Shown piece by piece: positions 10,130 to 19,979 of a DNA stretch of 64,000 nt (positions are counted from its first letter, which is position 1; each line of letters opens with the position of its first letter). This DNA comes from Hysterangium stoloniferum (Eukaryota > Basidiomycota > Agaricomycetes > Hysterangiales > Hysterangiaceae): contig WHVD01000070.1 of the NCBI GenBank assembly GCA_015178975.1, positions 124,001 through 188,000 of the forward strand, given 5' to 3'. The notes beneath the pieces were generated by a model. It had not been told where the DNA came from and searched no databases. It was given only the letters and a program-made list of their open reading frames with translations. Position numbers and translations under genes: made by a program.

Positions 10130-11640
10130 TTCGTCACCTGTCTCGCCGATGGAACAGTCGAGAGCTGGGTGCAGTGCGTGAGCATGTAGCTGCGTAGGTG
10201 TGCTGCGTAGGTGCAAGCGTATGGGTGTGGCGTGTGGAAGTGGAGTGCGGCACATGGATGCAGGTGTGGCAGTGTGCAAATGACTGTATCACCAGTCTCG
10301 CCAAGGAAACGGTCAAGAGCCGGGTGCAGTGCATGAGCTCATAGCTGCGCAGGTGTGAAAACACACTGCATGGGCACACAAACACGTTGCGCGGGCGTGC
10401 AAATGAGTCGCGCGGTGCGCAAGCACGCTGTGTGGGCGCGCGAACACACCATGCAGGTGTGTGAGTATGATGCGCGGGCACACAAGGACACCACACGAGT
10501 GCACAAGGACGCCGCACGAGTGCACGAGGACGCCACGCGGGTGCGCGACGGCGCGACTGCATGACAGCACGATGGCGCGACTGCACGCACGAGTGCATGA
10601 TGGCGCGACTACGCAAGTGCGCGATGGCGCGACTGGATGACAGCGTGATGGCGCGACTGCACGAGTGCGTGATGGCGCAACTATGCAAGTGTGTGACGGC
10701 ATGACTGGATAACAGCGCGATGGCGCGACTGCACGAGTGCATGACGGCGCGACTACGCAAGTGTGCCATGGCACGACTATGCAAGTGCGGTCCATGTGCG
10801 TGGATGTGAAGCGTGTGTGTGGGGTGTAGATGTGGTGCGCGTGACGCATGGATGGGGGGAGTGCGCATGGCGCGTGGACAGGGAGCGTTCGCGCGGCGCG
10901 TGGAGGCGTGTGGACGAGGAGCGTTCACGCGGCGTGTGGAGGCATGTGGACAGGGAGCGTTCGCGCAGCGCATGGAGGCGCGTGGACATGGAGCGTGCGC
11001 GCAGCATGTGGAGGCATGTGGACATGGAGCGTGCGCGCGGCATGTGAAGGCGCGAATGCGCGGGTGTGCAGGTGCGGCACGTTGGCGTGGTTTGAAGGTG
11101 CAAATGCGCGGGTGCGCAGGTGCGGCACGTTGGCGTGGTTTGAAGGCGCGAATGCGCAGGTGCGGCGGGTGGGTGTGGTTTGAAGACGCGGGTGTGCAGG
11201 TGTGGTGCGTGGGTGCGGTTTGAGAGCGCGCAACCACACTACAAGTGCGCACAACGGCACTGCACAAGTGCGTGCAACCGCACTGCACAAGTGCGCGCAA
11301 CCGCACTGCACGAGTGCACACAATGGCGCTGCACAAGTGCGCGCAACCACGCTGCACGAGTATGCACGAGTACACACAACGGCGCTGCACAAGTGCACGC
11401 AAGTGGACTGCGCAGGTGTGCAAGTGCACCGTGTGGGTACACAAGTATGCGACTGCGCTGCACGAGTGCGCACAACCATGCCATTGTGGTCAGTTCGGAC
11501 ATATTGTTTGGAGGTATTGGGGATAGCTGGAAAAGCAGGGCAGATGATGAGGATACTGCTGTTGAGAACTCACCACCCGGGGTGCAAAAGCACATCGTGC
11601 TGCATAAGTGCACTGTGCGGGTGCATAGTGCATGCTAGGG
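10130..11640. repeat. GC-rich degenerate tandem repeats
   Basis: About 1.5 kb of short degenerate repeats of the type GCGACTGCACGAGTGCGTGATG, CGTGTGGAGGCATGTGGACA and CAAGTGCGCGCAACCGCACTG, in successive blocks. The bases repeat in all frames, which makes long accidental ORFs (for example 10134-11444, minus) rich in Cys/His/Thr/Arg. I do not treat these as genes. The repeats are the cargo of the 8165-13631 element. Confidence 0.75.
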
Positions 11641-12549
11641 TTCAAAAGGTGACTGGAACAATACATGTCAGTGCTAGGACTTACCTTACCCAGTCCTTTC
11701 AAACAATGAGGATATGAGGTCGACAGTGGAACACGAAACAGACTAGGGGACTGACTTCCAAAACTTGTGGGCATATGTGGACACAAGGCCGTATCACCTC
11801 ACAACGAAGCCTTCATACCGCCTTCTACTCTTAGCCTTTCCCTCTGCTAAGGCTTCGTACTGAAATAGTCGAAGCCCTGTTCTTCCAAGGTTTTCAACTT
11901 ACAGGTTCAGCACTCACTGTTCAACAAGGCCTTTCCTCATGGTTGAAGCTTCGCACTGAAATAGTCAAAGCTTTGCCTTTCTGACCTTCGCAACTTATGG
12001 GTTTAGTGCACACTTCAACAAGTGTGGCTAACGGTTCAGTTCAGCTTGGGTTCAGCGTGCAATGTTTTTTAACAAGGTATCCATGGGTTCAGCAGATCTT
12101 CAATTTTACCTCTGCCTGGTGCTCTTAGCATCTTCGATGCCTACAAAATGCACTCGTTGCTCACAGTCAAATTTGCGAGTCATGTCAATTTGCTTGTCAC
12201 AGTCGAATCCACGAGCATCCTTCCCACACATATCGACACACACGGACCCTTTCCTCTCCACCCCTCCACTTTACCTTTGTCAGTGGTCGACTAGCTACAA
12301 AAGGTTCAATAACTCGCAGGGCAACACCTAGGTCAGATACGTCTGGACAGAACTATGCGACCCAACCTCAGTGCTGTATTTGGGTCCATCATCACAATTG
12401 TACTGAACTCAGTCAATTTCGTGATTTTTTCTTTTTCCTCCGGACTCGCCTACCTACTTGAAGCATTCCTGGACACTTTCTAGACCTGCCATGGGCTAGA
12501 CCTTTCGGGAACACAGACTGCAACCTAACTGTGCACGATAATGGGTAAT
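11641..12549. other. Internal non-coding sequence of the 8165-13631 element
   Basis: No convincing gene. Two diverged copies of a segment of about 120 bp with a CTTCG(C/T)ACTGAAATAGTC core lie at about 11840-12010. Short ORFs have no domain. Confidence 0.45.
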
Positions 12550-12582
12550 TTGCGAGATCGTGGTGGAATCACAATATCGCAA
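12550..12582 (+). other. Hairpin next to a G-tract, copy 2
   Basis: Arms 12550-12562 and 12570-12582 pair at 11 of 13 positions around GTGGAAT. A GGGGGGCGG tract and TATAGGG repeats follow. Compared with copy 1, one wobble pair has become C-G and the loop-closing T-A has become G-C, so pairing is kept at those positions. Confidence 0.55.
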
Positions 12583-13144
12583 AGTGGGGGGCGGTATAGG
12601 GGGTATAGGGTATACATCCTGGCATGCTGCTAGGTCCCATAGACTAGCAGCATGGAAAGATCCTAATCCCGAGTCTTACACTATCTTGCCACAGCAAAGC
12701 ATCATAAACCTCCTCCGGTACTCATTTAAGGAGGAGGAGATTCTGATGGACTCTAATGATAGCTTACCCTCCTAACCCCAAGATGCACTGCCCAACGAGT
12801 TACATGACAGTCTGTCTGCCTACAGAACATCTACTATGAGGAATGCCTCGTGTCCTGGAAGGAGACAATGTGGCAGTGTCTAGAAGGCTATCAAGTAGTC
12901 CATTTGATGTTCGAGGACTGAAGGAGTGCTCGACTAGGGACTGAAGGAAAAGAATGGATCTATTTTTTTTCCCCTTCCCTTCCCTCCCTTTTTCTACATC
13001 GACATTTTCCCTTACTGCTCCTAAACCCACCAACCTCTCTTCGAATACTGGGGTCTTGGCACCTTGTAGTTTGGGGGGCTCCACACAAAATACCTGGGGG
13101 GCATCCCCAAAGCTTTCCAGAACTTCGTATAGCACATCCCTTCG

Positions 13145-13157
13145 AACTGGGGGGCAC
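13145..13157 (+). other. Polypurine tract
   Basis: AACTGGGGGGCAC directly before the 3' LTR. The same tract lies in G1 (complement of 5180-5192) and G2 (complement of 53701-53713). Its role as plus-strand primer is the usual one for LTR elements. Confidence 0.8.
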
Positions 13158-13631
13158 TGTGAAGGGTATGCTTTTACCACAGTTTCATTGTGGTAAAACA
13201 CTCCTTTTATTTTATTTATATTTTACATATTCTATTCATATTTTTCTATCTTTCATATTCTTCGAATATTGCATATTTCATTAGTTCGAAGCATTGTGTA
13301 TACTTGTGGGTGCACTCAGCACCAATTAGAACTCAGACACACTTTAACCCAAGAACCACCACTCGTAAGACACAAACTAGGTCTACTACGAGCGGTGATC
13401 AGGGTAACGTGTCAGCTACTGCATAAGTAGCAATATCTGAACTACTAAACACTTCTGGCCTCGAACTATAACAGTTGAGGCCTCCACTCGAACCATCGCA
13501 CTCGTTGACTCCTTCGTCATCTTGTGCTCTTTCTCTCATTTTCTCTTATATTGCACCGAATAGGTCAATATCCTCCTTTTCTACTCATTTCTTCGTATAT
13601 AGAACGGTCTGAACTTCTACCACTCTTCACA
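13158..13631 (+). repeat. 3' LTR (L2) of the 8165-13631 element
   Basis: Matches 8165-8638 with one visible difference, a T in place of an A in the TTAAACCC/TTTAACCC segment. This suggests a recent insertion. Confidence 0.92.
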
Positions 13632-14347
13632 CCCTCGAAAGCTAACTTGGCTTGGGCATGGATTTTAGTGTCGATTAAGTCTCCTAAAGCCATCTTCTGG
13701 ACTTGTTGGAGACAACAGCCTAAGGCAAAATCCGAAGTGTCTGTATACAGCTGATAGGGCATCCCACTAACTGGATGTCCCACCTAGCACAGTTTTAACA
13801 TCCTCGTAAGCTCTGACATGTTCAGCAGTCCACGTCCAAGGGGCTCCCTTTCGTAGGAGTGAGAATAAAGGGGACACCATCCAGGAATAGAATGGTATAT
13901 ACGCTGAAAAGTAAAGGACCATCCCAAGGAATCATTGCAGTTCAGAAACCTTAGTAGGTGGGGCCAATTCCAATATAGCGCGAACTTTCTCTTGGTGGGT
14001 CGAGAAACCCAACCTGGATACCTTATGTCCCAACAACAAGATCGAATTATATCCAATAAAACATTTCTTGGGAGAGAGAGTGATGCCGGCCGAAGCAATA
14101 GCACTGAGCACCTGCTGTAGGTGGAGCAGATGATCATCCCAATTCTTAGAGAATATTACTATGTCGTCGATGTAAACCAGACAAAAAATCCACAAGTAGG
14201 GTGCTAAAACTGTTTGCATGACGCGCTAAAATGTGGACGGGCTGTTTCTGAGCCCGAATGGCATCCTTTTAAATTGCCACAGCCCTCTATGAGATCTGAA
14301 GGCTGTTTTGGGCTTATCGTCCTCCAACATTTCTAATTGAGTAAACC
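13632..14347 (-). pseudogene. pol fragment of G1: RT palm, thumb and start of RNase H
   Basis: The minus strand reads gypsy RT: KTAFRSHRGLWQFKRMPFGL, the catalytic VYIDDIVIF motif (14163-14174 encode YIDD), LLGHKVS and the start of RNase H (YTDTSDFALGCCL). A TAG at 14226-14228 replaces an expected CAG, and a TGA at 13932-13934 lies at an expected Arg/Ser codon. A one-base frameshift is at about 13780. The catalytic YIDD is kept but the frame is dead. Confidence 0.88.
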
Positions 14348-16403
14348 TGTTATGTATTTTTAGGTTTTTCCAATTTTTAACCAATCTCCCCCTAAACAAA
14401 TTGAAGAAAACACGTTTAAATGTACTTATATTGTGACAAAATTATTGTACAATAGTCTCTTGAAATTAAGCTGATTTTTACAATTTATTTCATATTTTTA
14501 TCATTTATTTTGGGAGAGTTATCGAATTTCTACTGTTTATTCTTTTTTATCTAAATATCTTCTAAGTCGGCCATCTGGCGCTTATTGTGCAATGCGCGGG
14601 AATATTCGTCACAACAGGTGACATTTGTCACAATAGGTGACATTCATCACAACAAGTGACCAGAGTCACAACAAGTGACCGGAGTCACAACAAGTGACCA
14701 GAGTCACAACAAGTGACCGGAGTCACCACAAGTGACCGGAGTCACCACAAGTGACCGGAGTCACCACAAGTGACCGGAGTCACCACAAGTGACCGGAGTC
14801 ACCACAAGTGACCGGAGTCACCACAAGTGACCGGAGTCACCACAAGTGACCGGAGTCACCACAAGTGACCGGAGTCACCACAAGTGACCGGAGTCACCAC
14901 AAGTGACCGGAGTCACCACAAGTGACCGGAGTCACCACAAGTGACCGGAGTCACCACAAGTGACCGGAGTCACCACAAGTGACCGGAGTCACCACAAGTG
15001 ACCGGAGTCACCACAAGTGACCGGAGTCACCACAAGTGACCGGAGTCACCACAAGTGACCGGAGTCACCACAAGTGACCGGAGTCACCACAAGTGACCGG
15101 AGTCACAACAAGTGACTGTCATCACAACAAGTGACTGTCATCACAACAAGTGACTGTCATCACAACAAGTGACTGTCATCACAACAAGTGACTGTCATCA
15201 CAACAAGTGACTGTCGTCACAAAATGCGACGACTTGTCACAAACGCAACCCAGCTGTCACAAACAGCTGAATAATAAAAATGTCACACATATGGAAACAT
15301 TGTGACATGCGCGGGAAAATTATGTAATCAGCATGTGCACAAAATCAGCAACTTCGCAATGTGCGAGAATATTACATCAGCATATATGCTACAATCGAAA
15401 GTAGTAGAAACTCCTGGAATATTCCAGCAGATTCCAGGTAAAATAGCTAAAAATAGGTAAAACAAGTAGCTAGAACATTCTCCCATGTCTCAGATTTTAC
15501 TGTATATAAGGAGCTCTGCTCCACCACTGAAATATAACTTATTTTAACCCATTTACTACACCACATCAGTGTGCCACTGCAGCAGCAGTTATATTCCACC
15601 CCTAATTGGGCTGTTGGACAAATACATACATACACTTAGTCATCTCTAGTTGAACTGCTGACCTAAGCTAACTCAGAATCCCTTAACCACCTCTAGTTGA
15701 GCTGTTGGTTATCAATCAATAAATAAATAAATAAACATATCAACTGTTCCCTTTTTGCCACCTCTTGGTTAGGTAGCTGGCTATCCTTTATTACTAATCC
15801 ACCTCTAGTTGAGTAGTTGGTTATCAATTAAAGTAATAAATATTTTAGGTTATATTGAGATTAGGAATACATATATTCTAATTTCTACCCGGTTTTTGGC
15901 ATAAACAAATACTGAGAATATTCTTGCAGAATCCTTAAGACTACATTAAGATCCTGATAAGTTAGTATCACAGTAGACCCTGTAGGTTAGTGTAAATAAA
16001 GCATATATTAGCCAAATAGTGTTTCATTCTATATCTAATCTTTTGACCTGTTTATAAATATTTTTACTGTTTGATAAATAGTATAAAATATATATAAACT
16101 AGCTAGAATTGAAGTCGAATCTAGTTTCGGAATCAGTGAATTGTTATTCATATTTTAGTAGTGTTTTTACAGAAAAAGAACAAGCTTGCACAAGCAGCTC
16201 TCAAAACCTTCTTTGTGAAGTAGGGTGCATATATTCAAGTAAACTCTTGACTTCAGGAGTTCGAAGTCTATTTAGGCTGCCACTGATTAATATCAAATAC
16301 TTAAATTATTTTACCTTGCAGTGAATTGAGTATTTGCACATTTTGATAGAGCATTGGACTCCTTTTTCGGAAAATAGTATTAAAATAAGGCTAATACATC
16401 ACA
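14348..16403 (+). mobile_element. LTR-like element B1 (2056 bp) nested in the G1 RT gene
   Basis: It starts TGTTATGTAT and ends ACATCACA, with the perfect duplication AAACC at 14343-14347 and 16404-16408. There is no ORF of note. It holds a 19-bp tandem array (14605-15235), a TATA box (TATATAAGG at about 15503), and just after it a short palindrome GGAGC-TCT-GCTCC. Then follow four or so repeats of a CACCTC..GAG..GTTGG motif. TG..CA ends, 5-bp duplication and promoter signals fit a long solo LTR. Other copies: B2 (51220-53188, inverted) and B3 (28955-29984, truncated). Confidence 0.88.
14605..15235. repeat. 19-bp tandem array in B1
   Basis: About 33 head-to-tail 19-bp units. Most are identical (AGTCACCACAAGTGACCGG), and the last block is a variant containing GTGACTGTCATCAC. 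Each unit junction forms the palindrome GTGAC-N4-GTCAC. The same place in B2 and B3 holds 19-bp arrays of different sequence. There are no unique spacers, so it is not CRISPR. Confidence 0.9.
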
Positions 16404-16558
16404 AAACCCAGCTAGCGCATCAAAAGAAGAGAGAACATTCAATCCCGACAGCACTTGCATGATCTCCGATTGACGTGGTAAAGGGAATTCGTCTGGAACA
16501 GTGAGATGATTAAGTTTCCGATAGTCAATGACCACCCACGGTTTACCATTGCGATATA
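16404..16558 (-). pseudogene. pol fragment of G1: RT fingers
   Basis: The minus strand reads YRNGKPWVVIDYRKLNHLTV and the following PLPRQSEIMQVL run, ending SSFDALAGF at the B1 insertion. This is the conserved first half of gypsy RT. It joins 18158 upstream (across Tc1) and 14347 downstream (across B1). Confidence 0.88.
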
Positions 16559-16770
16559 CAGTGACTTACAAAACGTATCCAATGTTTTGTAGTTTCAGCT
16601 TATATATGCTATATCCCAGTAGATAAAATAGTAGAAATCACCAAGATATTTGTGAACATGACCTATCATGTATATATTTATATGGTAGAACTATATTATG
16701 TAATATCCATATATGGAAACACTATGAATATTTCAATGGAGAGGGTTCATTGGATACGTTTTGTAACTGA
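16559..16770 (+). repeat. Left terminal inverted repeat of Tc1
   Basis: Inverted match of 17948-18157. Outer end CAGTGACTTACAAAACG, inner end CGTTTTGTAACTGA. Confidence 0.85.
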
Positions 16771-16797
16771 TACATTTAGGCAGGAAATTACTAGTAT

Positions 16798-17811
16798 TTA
16801 GTACTTAGTGTAGCCACCCTTTGCCTTTAATACATCTGAAACCCTCCTAGGCATACTTTCAATCAAATCCTGACACACCTTTTCATCAATCTTATACCAT
16901 TCATCCACCACCCTCTCCCACAACTCTTCCATCCCCTGGGGTGCATTCTCATACCCTGCCAACCTCCTTTTCAGGTGATTCCACAGGTGTTCAATGGGAT
17001 TCAAGTCAGGAGACTGTGCTGGCCATGAGAGAACCCTGAAACCATTTTCTTGGAACCAATTCTGGGCCTTCTTACAGGTATGCTTGGGGTCATTGTCCTG
17101 CTGGAAGATGATACCATTGGCAGATTTACCATAGTCCTTACGACTGGCTTGCAGGTCATCCTCCAGAATCCAGATGTAGAGATCCCCATCCATCCTTCCA
17201 TCAATCTTGCATGCATACCCAACCCCCCACAGCATGCACCCCCAAACCATTAAAGATCCACCACCAAACTTCAGGGTTCCCTCAACCAGCCTGTCACTCA
17301 AGCCCTCCCCTGCCTTTTTCCACACCCACTTCCTGCCATCTGACCCCAGCCTATTAATTTTGGTCTCATCATACCACACCACATTCTTCCAATCCTCCAC
17401 AGTCCAATCCTGATATGCCAAAGCAAAATCCATTCTCTCCTTTTTATGCCTCTTAGAAGGAAGAGGCCTTTTCTTCTTTACCACAGGCTTCATCCCAGCT
17501 GCCTTGAGTCAATGATGCACTGTTTGAGGATTGAGTGACTGGTTGGTGATAGTGCAAAGTGCCTTTGTTGCATCTACAGCTGTATCAGCCTTTCCAGAGC
17601 TGATAAGGCGTTGTGCAAAATGGATGTTGGCTGTGGAGAGTTTGGAAGGGTGACCACCAGAGGATTTAGAAAGGTGGGAATGGTGTTTAGAATGAAGTCT
17701 AGAGATAGTAGCATAGCTATAGCCAGTAGAAACTGAAATATGTCTGGCAGAATGGCCAGCATCAAGTAGAGAAAGGATCTCATACTGGGCAGCAGTGGAA
17801 AGGGGATGCAT
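16798..17811 (-). pseudogene. Tc1 transposase, one nonsense codon
   Basis: A 338-codon frame from ATG 17811 to stop 16798-16800, the usual length for Tc1 transposases (about 340 aa). The N-terminal half is a paired-like helix-turn-helix DNA-binding region (AGHSARHISVSTGYSYATIS). The DDE domain is complete: D in VVWYDETK, D in FQQDNDPKH, E in SPDLNPIEHLW, with 34 residues between the second and third (DD34E). A single in-frame TGA at 17509-17511, where CGA (Arg) would fit, splits the frame at about codon 101. No other defect is visible. The rest is intact, so the copy may have died recently, or may be read through if the stop were suppressed; the first is simpler. Confidence 0.92.
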
Positions 17812-17947
17812 AGTTAGAATTGAGGGAATCTTAGCTGAGAAAGCCCTTCAACTTATACTGTAGTATAGAATGATCACATGACATGTTGAAAAACATAAAC
17901 AAATGCAAACAATCAACATAGACATATGGTTTTCATGCCAGAACCTG

Positions 17948-18157
17948 TCAGTTACAAAATGTATCCAATGAACCCTCTCCATTAAAATATTCATAGTGTT
18001 TCCATATATGGATATTACATAATATAGTTCTACCATATAAATATATACATGATAGGTCATGTTCACAAATATTTCGGTGATTTCTACTATTTTATCTACT
18101 GGGATATAGCATATATAAGCTGAAACTACAAAGCATTGGATACGTTTTGTAAGTCAC
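17948..18157 (-). repeat. Right terminal inverted repeat of Tc1
   Basis: Inverted match of 16559-16770 with a few differences (for example AAAATG for AAAACG at the inner motif). Confidence 0.85.
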
Positions 18158-19952
18158 ACAAAGGCCGGCGCCCCCCAGGGGCTTTTAGATGGCTCAATGA
18201 CACCCTGTTCGAACCAGGTATCCATTTGCTCATCTATAACTCTCCTATTGGCAGGGGATAAGGGGAACATAGGCATGGATATGGGCTGGGCACCCTCTTT
18301 CAAGGGGACAGGGACTCTGCATTCCACTTGCCCTAACCGTCCGTCGACTCCGAAAGCCTTAACGTTCTCAGTCAAAGCTGATCTGAGACGTGGCAGGACT
18401 TCCATTGGTATATCTGGTCCCAAATTGACTAGCTTGTGAAGATCCTCTGAGGCAAATTTCTCATTATCAGCCACCACGGCCGTCTTAGGACCAGGCAGTT
18501 TGAAATCGTCCGCAATCTCTGATTCAACAGGTGGCTTATCTCTGAGGCGAATTGACGGTCCTCCTCAAGTTGAGAGAGACTTTCGATAAGATGTGCAATC
18601 TTGGTCACACCTGCTGCCATTAAACCCCTCTCCTCAAGTGACCTGGGCTTGTGAGCCCAACGAGCGGGGTCATGGATTATCCCTATTGTCTCCCCTCGTC
18701 GGATAGTCTTAGGGGTTAGCGATGGATTGGCCAAGGGTACTGCCACACTATTCCTTGAAATTGCCGTGATTGGTGTGGCTAATATGGAACCGTCCTCATT
18801 TTGCAGTACAATTCCTTCAACAATCCACTCCTTTCCCTTTAGATCTTCAACAAAAATGGGCACTAGTCTGGCTGACTCTGGATCGATAGTGCAGTCCTCC
18901 AAGGCTCATGCGACTCTTTCAGTACGCACGCCTTTATCGGGAAGAGAGGTGAGCTTGGGTTGCTCCTTCTCATGCTTCCCGAAAGGGGCCTTGTTGACAG
19001 TGAAGGTCAAAGGTTGAGGTTCCTTAGAAGAACTGGCTGGAATAAAACCCTGTCATCCCAGGAGAATAAGTCTAGTTCCCAACGGCTGATCTCTTAGAGT
19101 ACCAATTTCGTAATTAATATGGAAATCTTCTCCTAAAAGAATTGGCACCGTCATTCCTCTAACGACATAAGTTTCTGCCACGAACTTCAGTAACATTCCA
19201 CTGTCATCCTCCAGGTAAATAGGAATATTAACATATCCGATAACCTTAGCATTACCCGTGAGCTGGATTAGATGTAACTTGAGTCTTTGTTTCAACTTAT
19301 ACAGGCCCTGCAGCCCCTTGTAGAATTCCTCTGATATAAGGGAAAGATCCACTCCCGTGTCCATTCGGACTTTAACGTGTTCGGGTGAATCGGGAGTTCC
19401 TACATGACCGAAAACATGGAGCGCTGCAACTCCTATGCTAGAGTAACCACTGGGGGGGTCCCGTTTTCGATAAAGGATCGTAGTAGTAGTATCCTCCTTC
19501 ATCAGTCGACTGAGATGAGGGTATTGGATTCTAGGCCTCTTACTTTCCTTGCCCAGGGACAAGCTTACGTTCCTGCGCTCACTTCGACAAGGAATATGCT
19601 TCGAAGGGGAATCCAATACTGGATCACTGTTGCTGTCCTCTGAATCTGAGTCATCATACAGTAGTAAGTTGGGGGGGTTTCTGGGATCAAATGGGAATGT
19701 GTCAATATCAGCTCCAGGTGAACAGAGCGAGTTCGAGCTGATTTGTTTGTGAGAATCTCCAGTCTGACGGTAGTTCTCAGTCAGGCCTTCAAGGTCCTGC
19801 TGGTGAGCACTCAACTGGTCTCCCTTTTCAAAGAAATCTGTGGTGAGTATGGATACATAGACTTCAGACGGAAGAGCTTCACTAGTCGTTCGATTTTCCT
19901 CCCTTACTAAATTGTCTCTGACTCGGGGTGCATAAATGGAAACAATAGTCAA
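18158..19952 (-). pseudogene. G1 protease and start of RT
   Basis: The minus strand reads an aspartic protease with the active-site motif MDTGVDLSLI and, downstream, VPILLGEDF. After a linker comes the RT N-terminal region (MPMFPLSPANRRVIDEQMD, GVIEPSKSPWGAPAFV). In-frame TGA codons lie at 19053-19055 and 18906-18908, both at positions where Arg fits, and a frameshift lies at about 18470-18540. It continues after Tc1 at 16558. Confidence 0.87.
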
Positions 19953-19979
19953 TTCATCATCAGAGCTATTTACTTGTCC

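Larger units (their letters stand above)
8165..13631 (+). mobile_element. Complete non-autonomous LTR retrotransposon (L2 LTRs) nested in G1
   Basis: 5' LTR 8165-8638 and 3' LTR 13158-13631, 474 bp each, differing by one base that I could see. The duplication CCCTC flanks it at 8160-8164 and 13632-13636. A PBS starts 1 nt after the 5' LTR (8640, TGGTGATCCGAGCC), and the PPT AACTGGGGGGCAC (13145-13157) abuts the 3' LTR. Inside are one gag-N-terminal-like ORF (8797-10026), a hairpin plus G-tract motif in two copies, 1.5 kb of GC-rich tandem repeats, and the tail end of an ORF3. There is no protease, RT, RNase H or integrase. PBS, PPT and LTR ends match G1, so a G-type element probably supplies the enzymes. 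Confidence 0.92.
16559..18157 (-). mobile_element. Tc1-family DNA transposon nested in the G1 RT gene
   Basis: About 1.6 kb with long terminal inverted repeats (16559-16770 and 17948-18157, about 210 bp each) around one transposase gene. The left end reads TATA-CAGTGACTTAC; at the right end the TG/TA expected after GTAAGTCAC is lost. Each arm is itself bounded by inverted copies of a motif close to TTACAAAACGTATCCAATG, so each looks like a 210-bp MITE. The RT frame resumes across the insertion at a TA within the codons VY/TATCGC. Confidence 0.9.

Noticed and set aside
10134-11444. 436-codon ORF rich in Cys/His/Thr/Arg on the minus strand
   Set aside because: It is a reading of GC-rich tandem repeats; several frames on both strands are open in the same way and no domain is present.
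14605-15235. CRISPR-like array of short direct repeats
   Set aside because: The units are contiguous 19-mers with no unique spacers and no cas genes, in a eukaryotic transposon.
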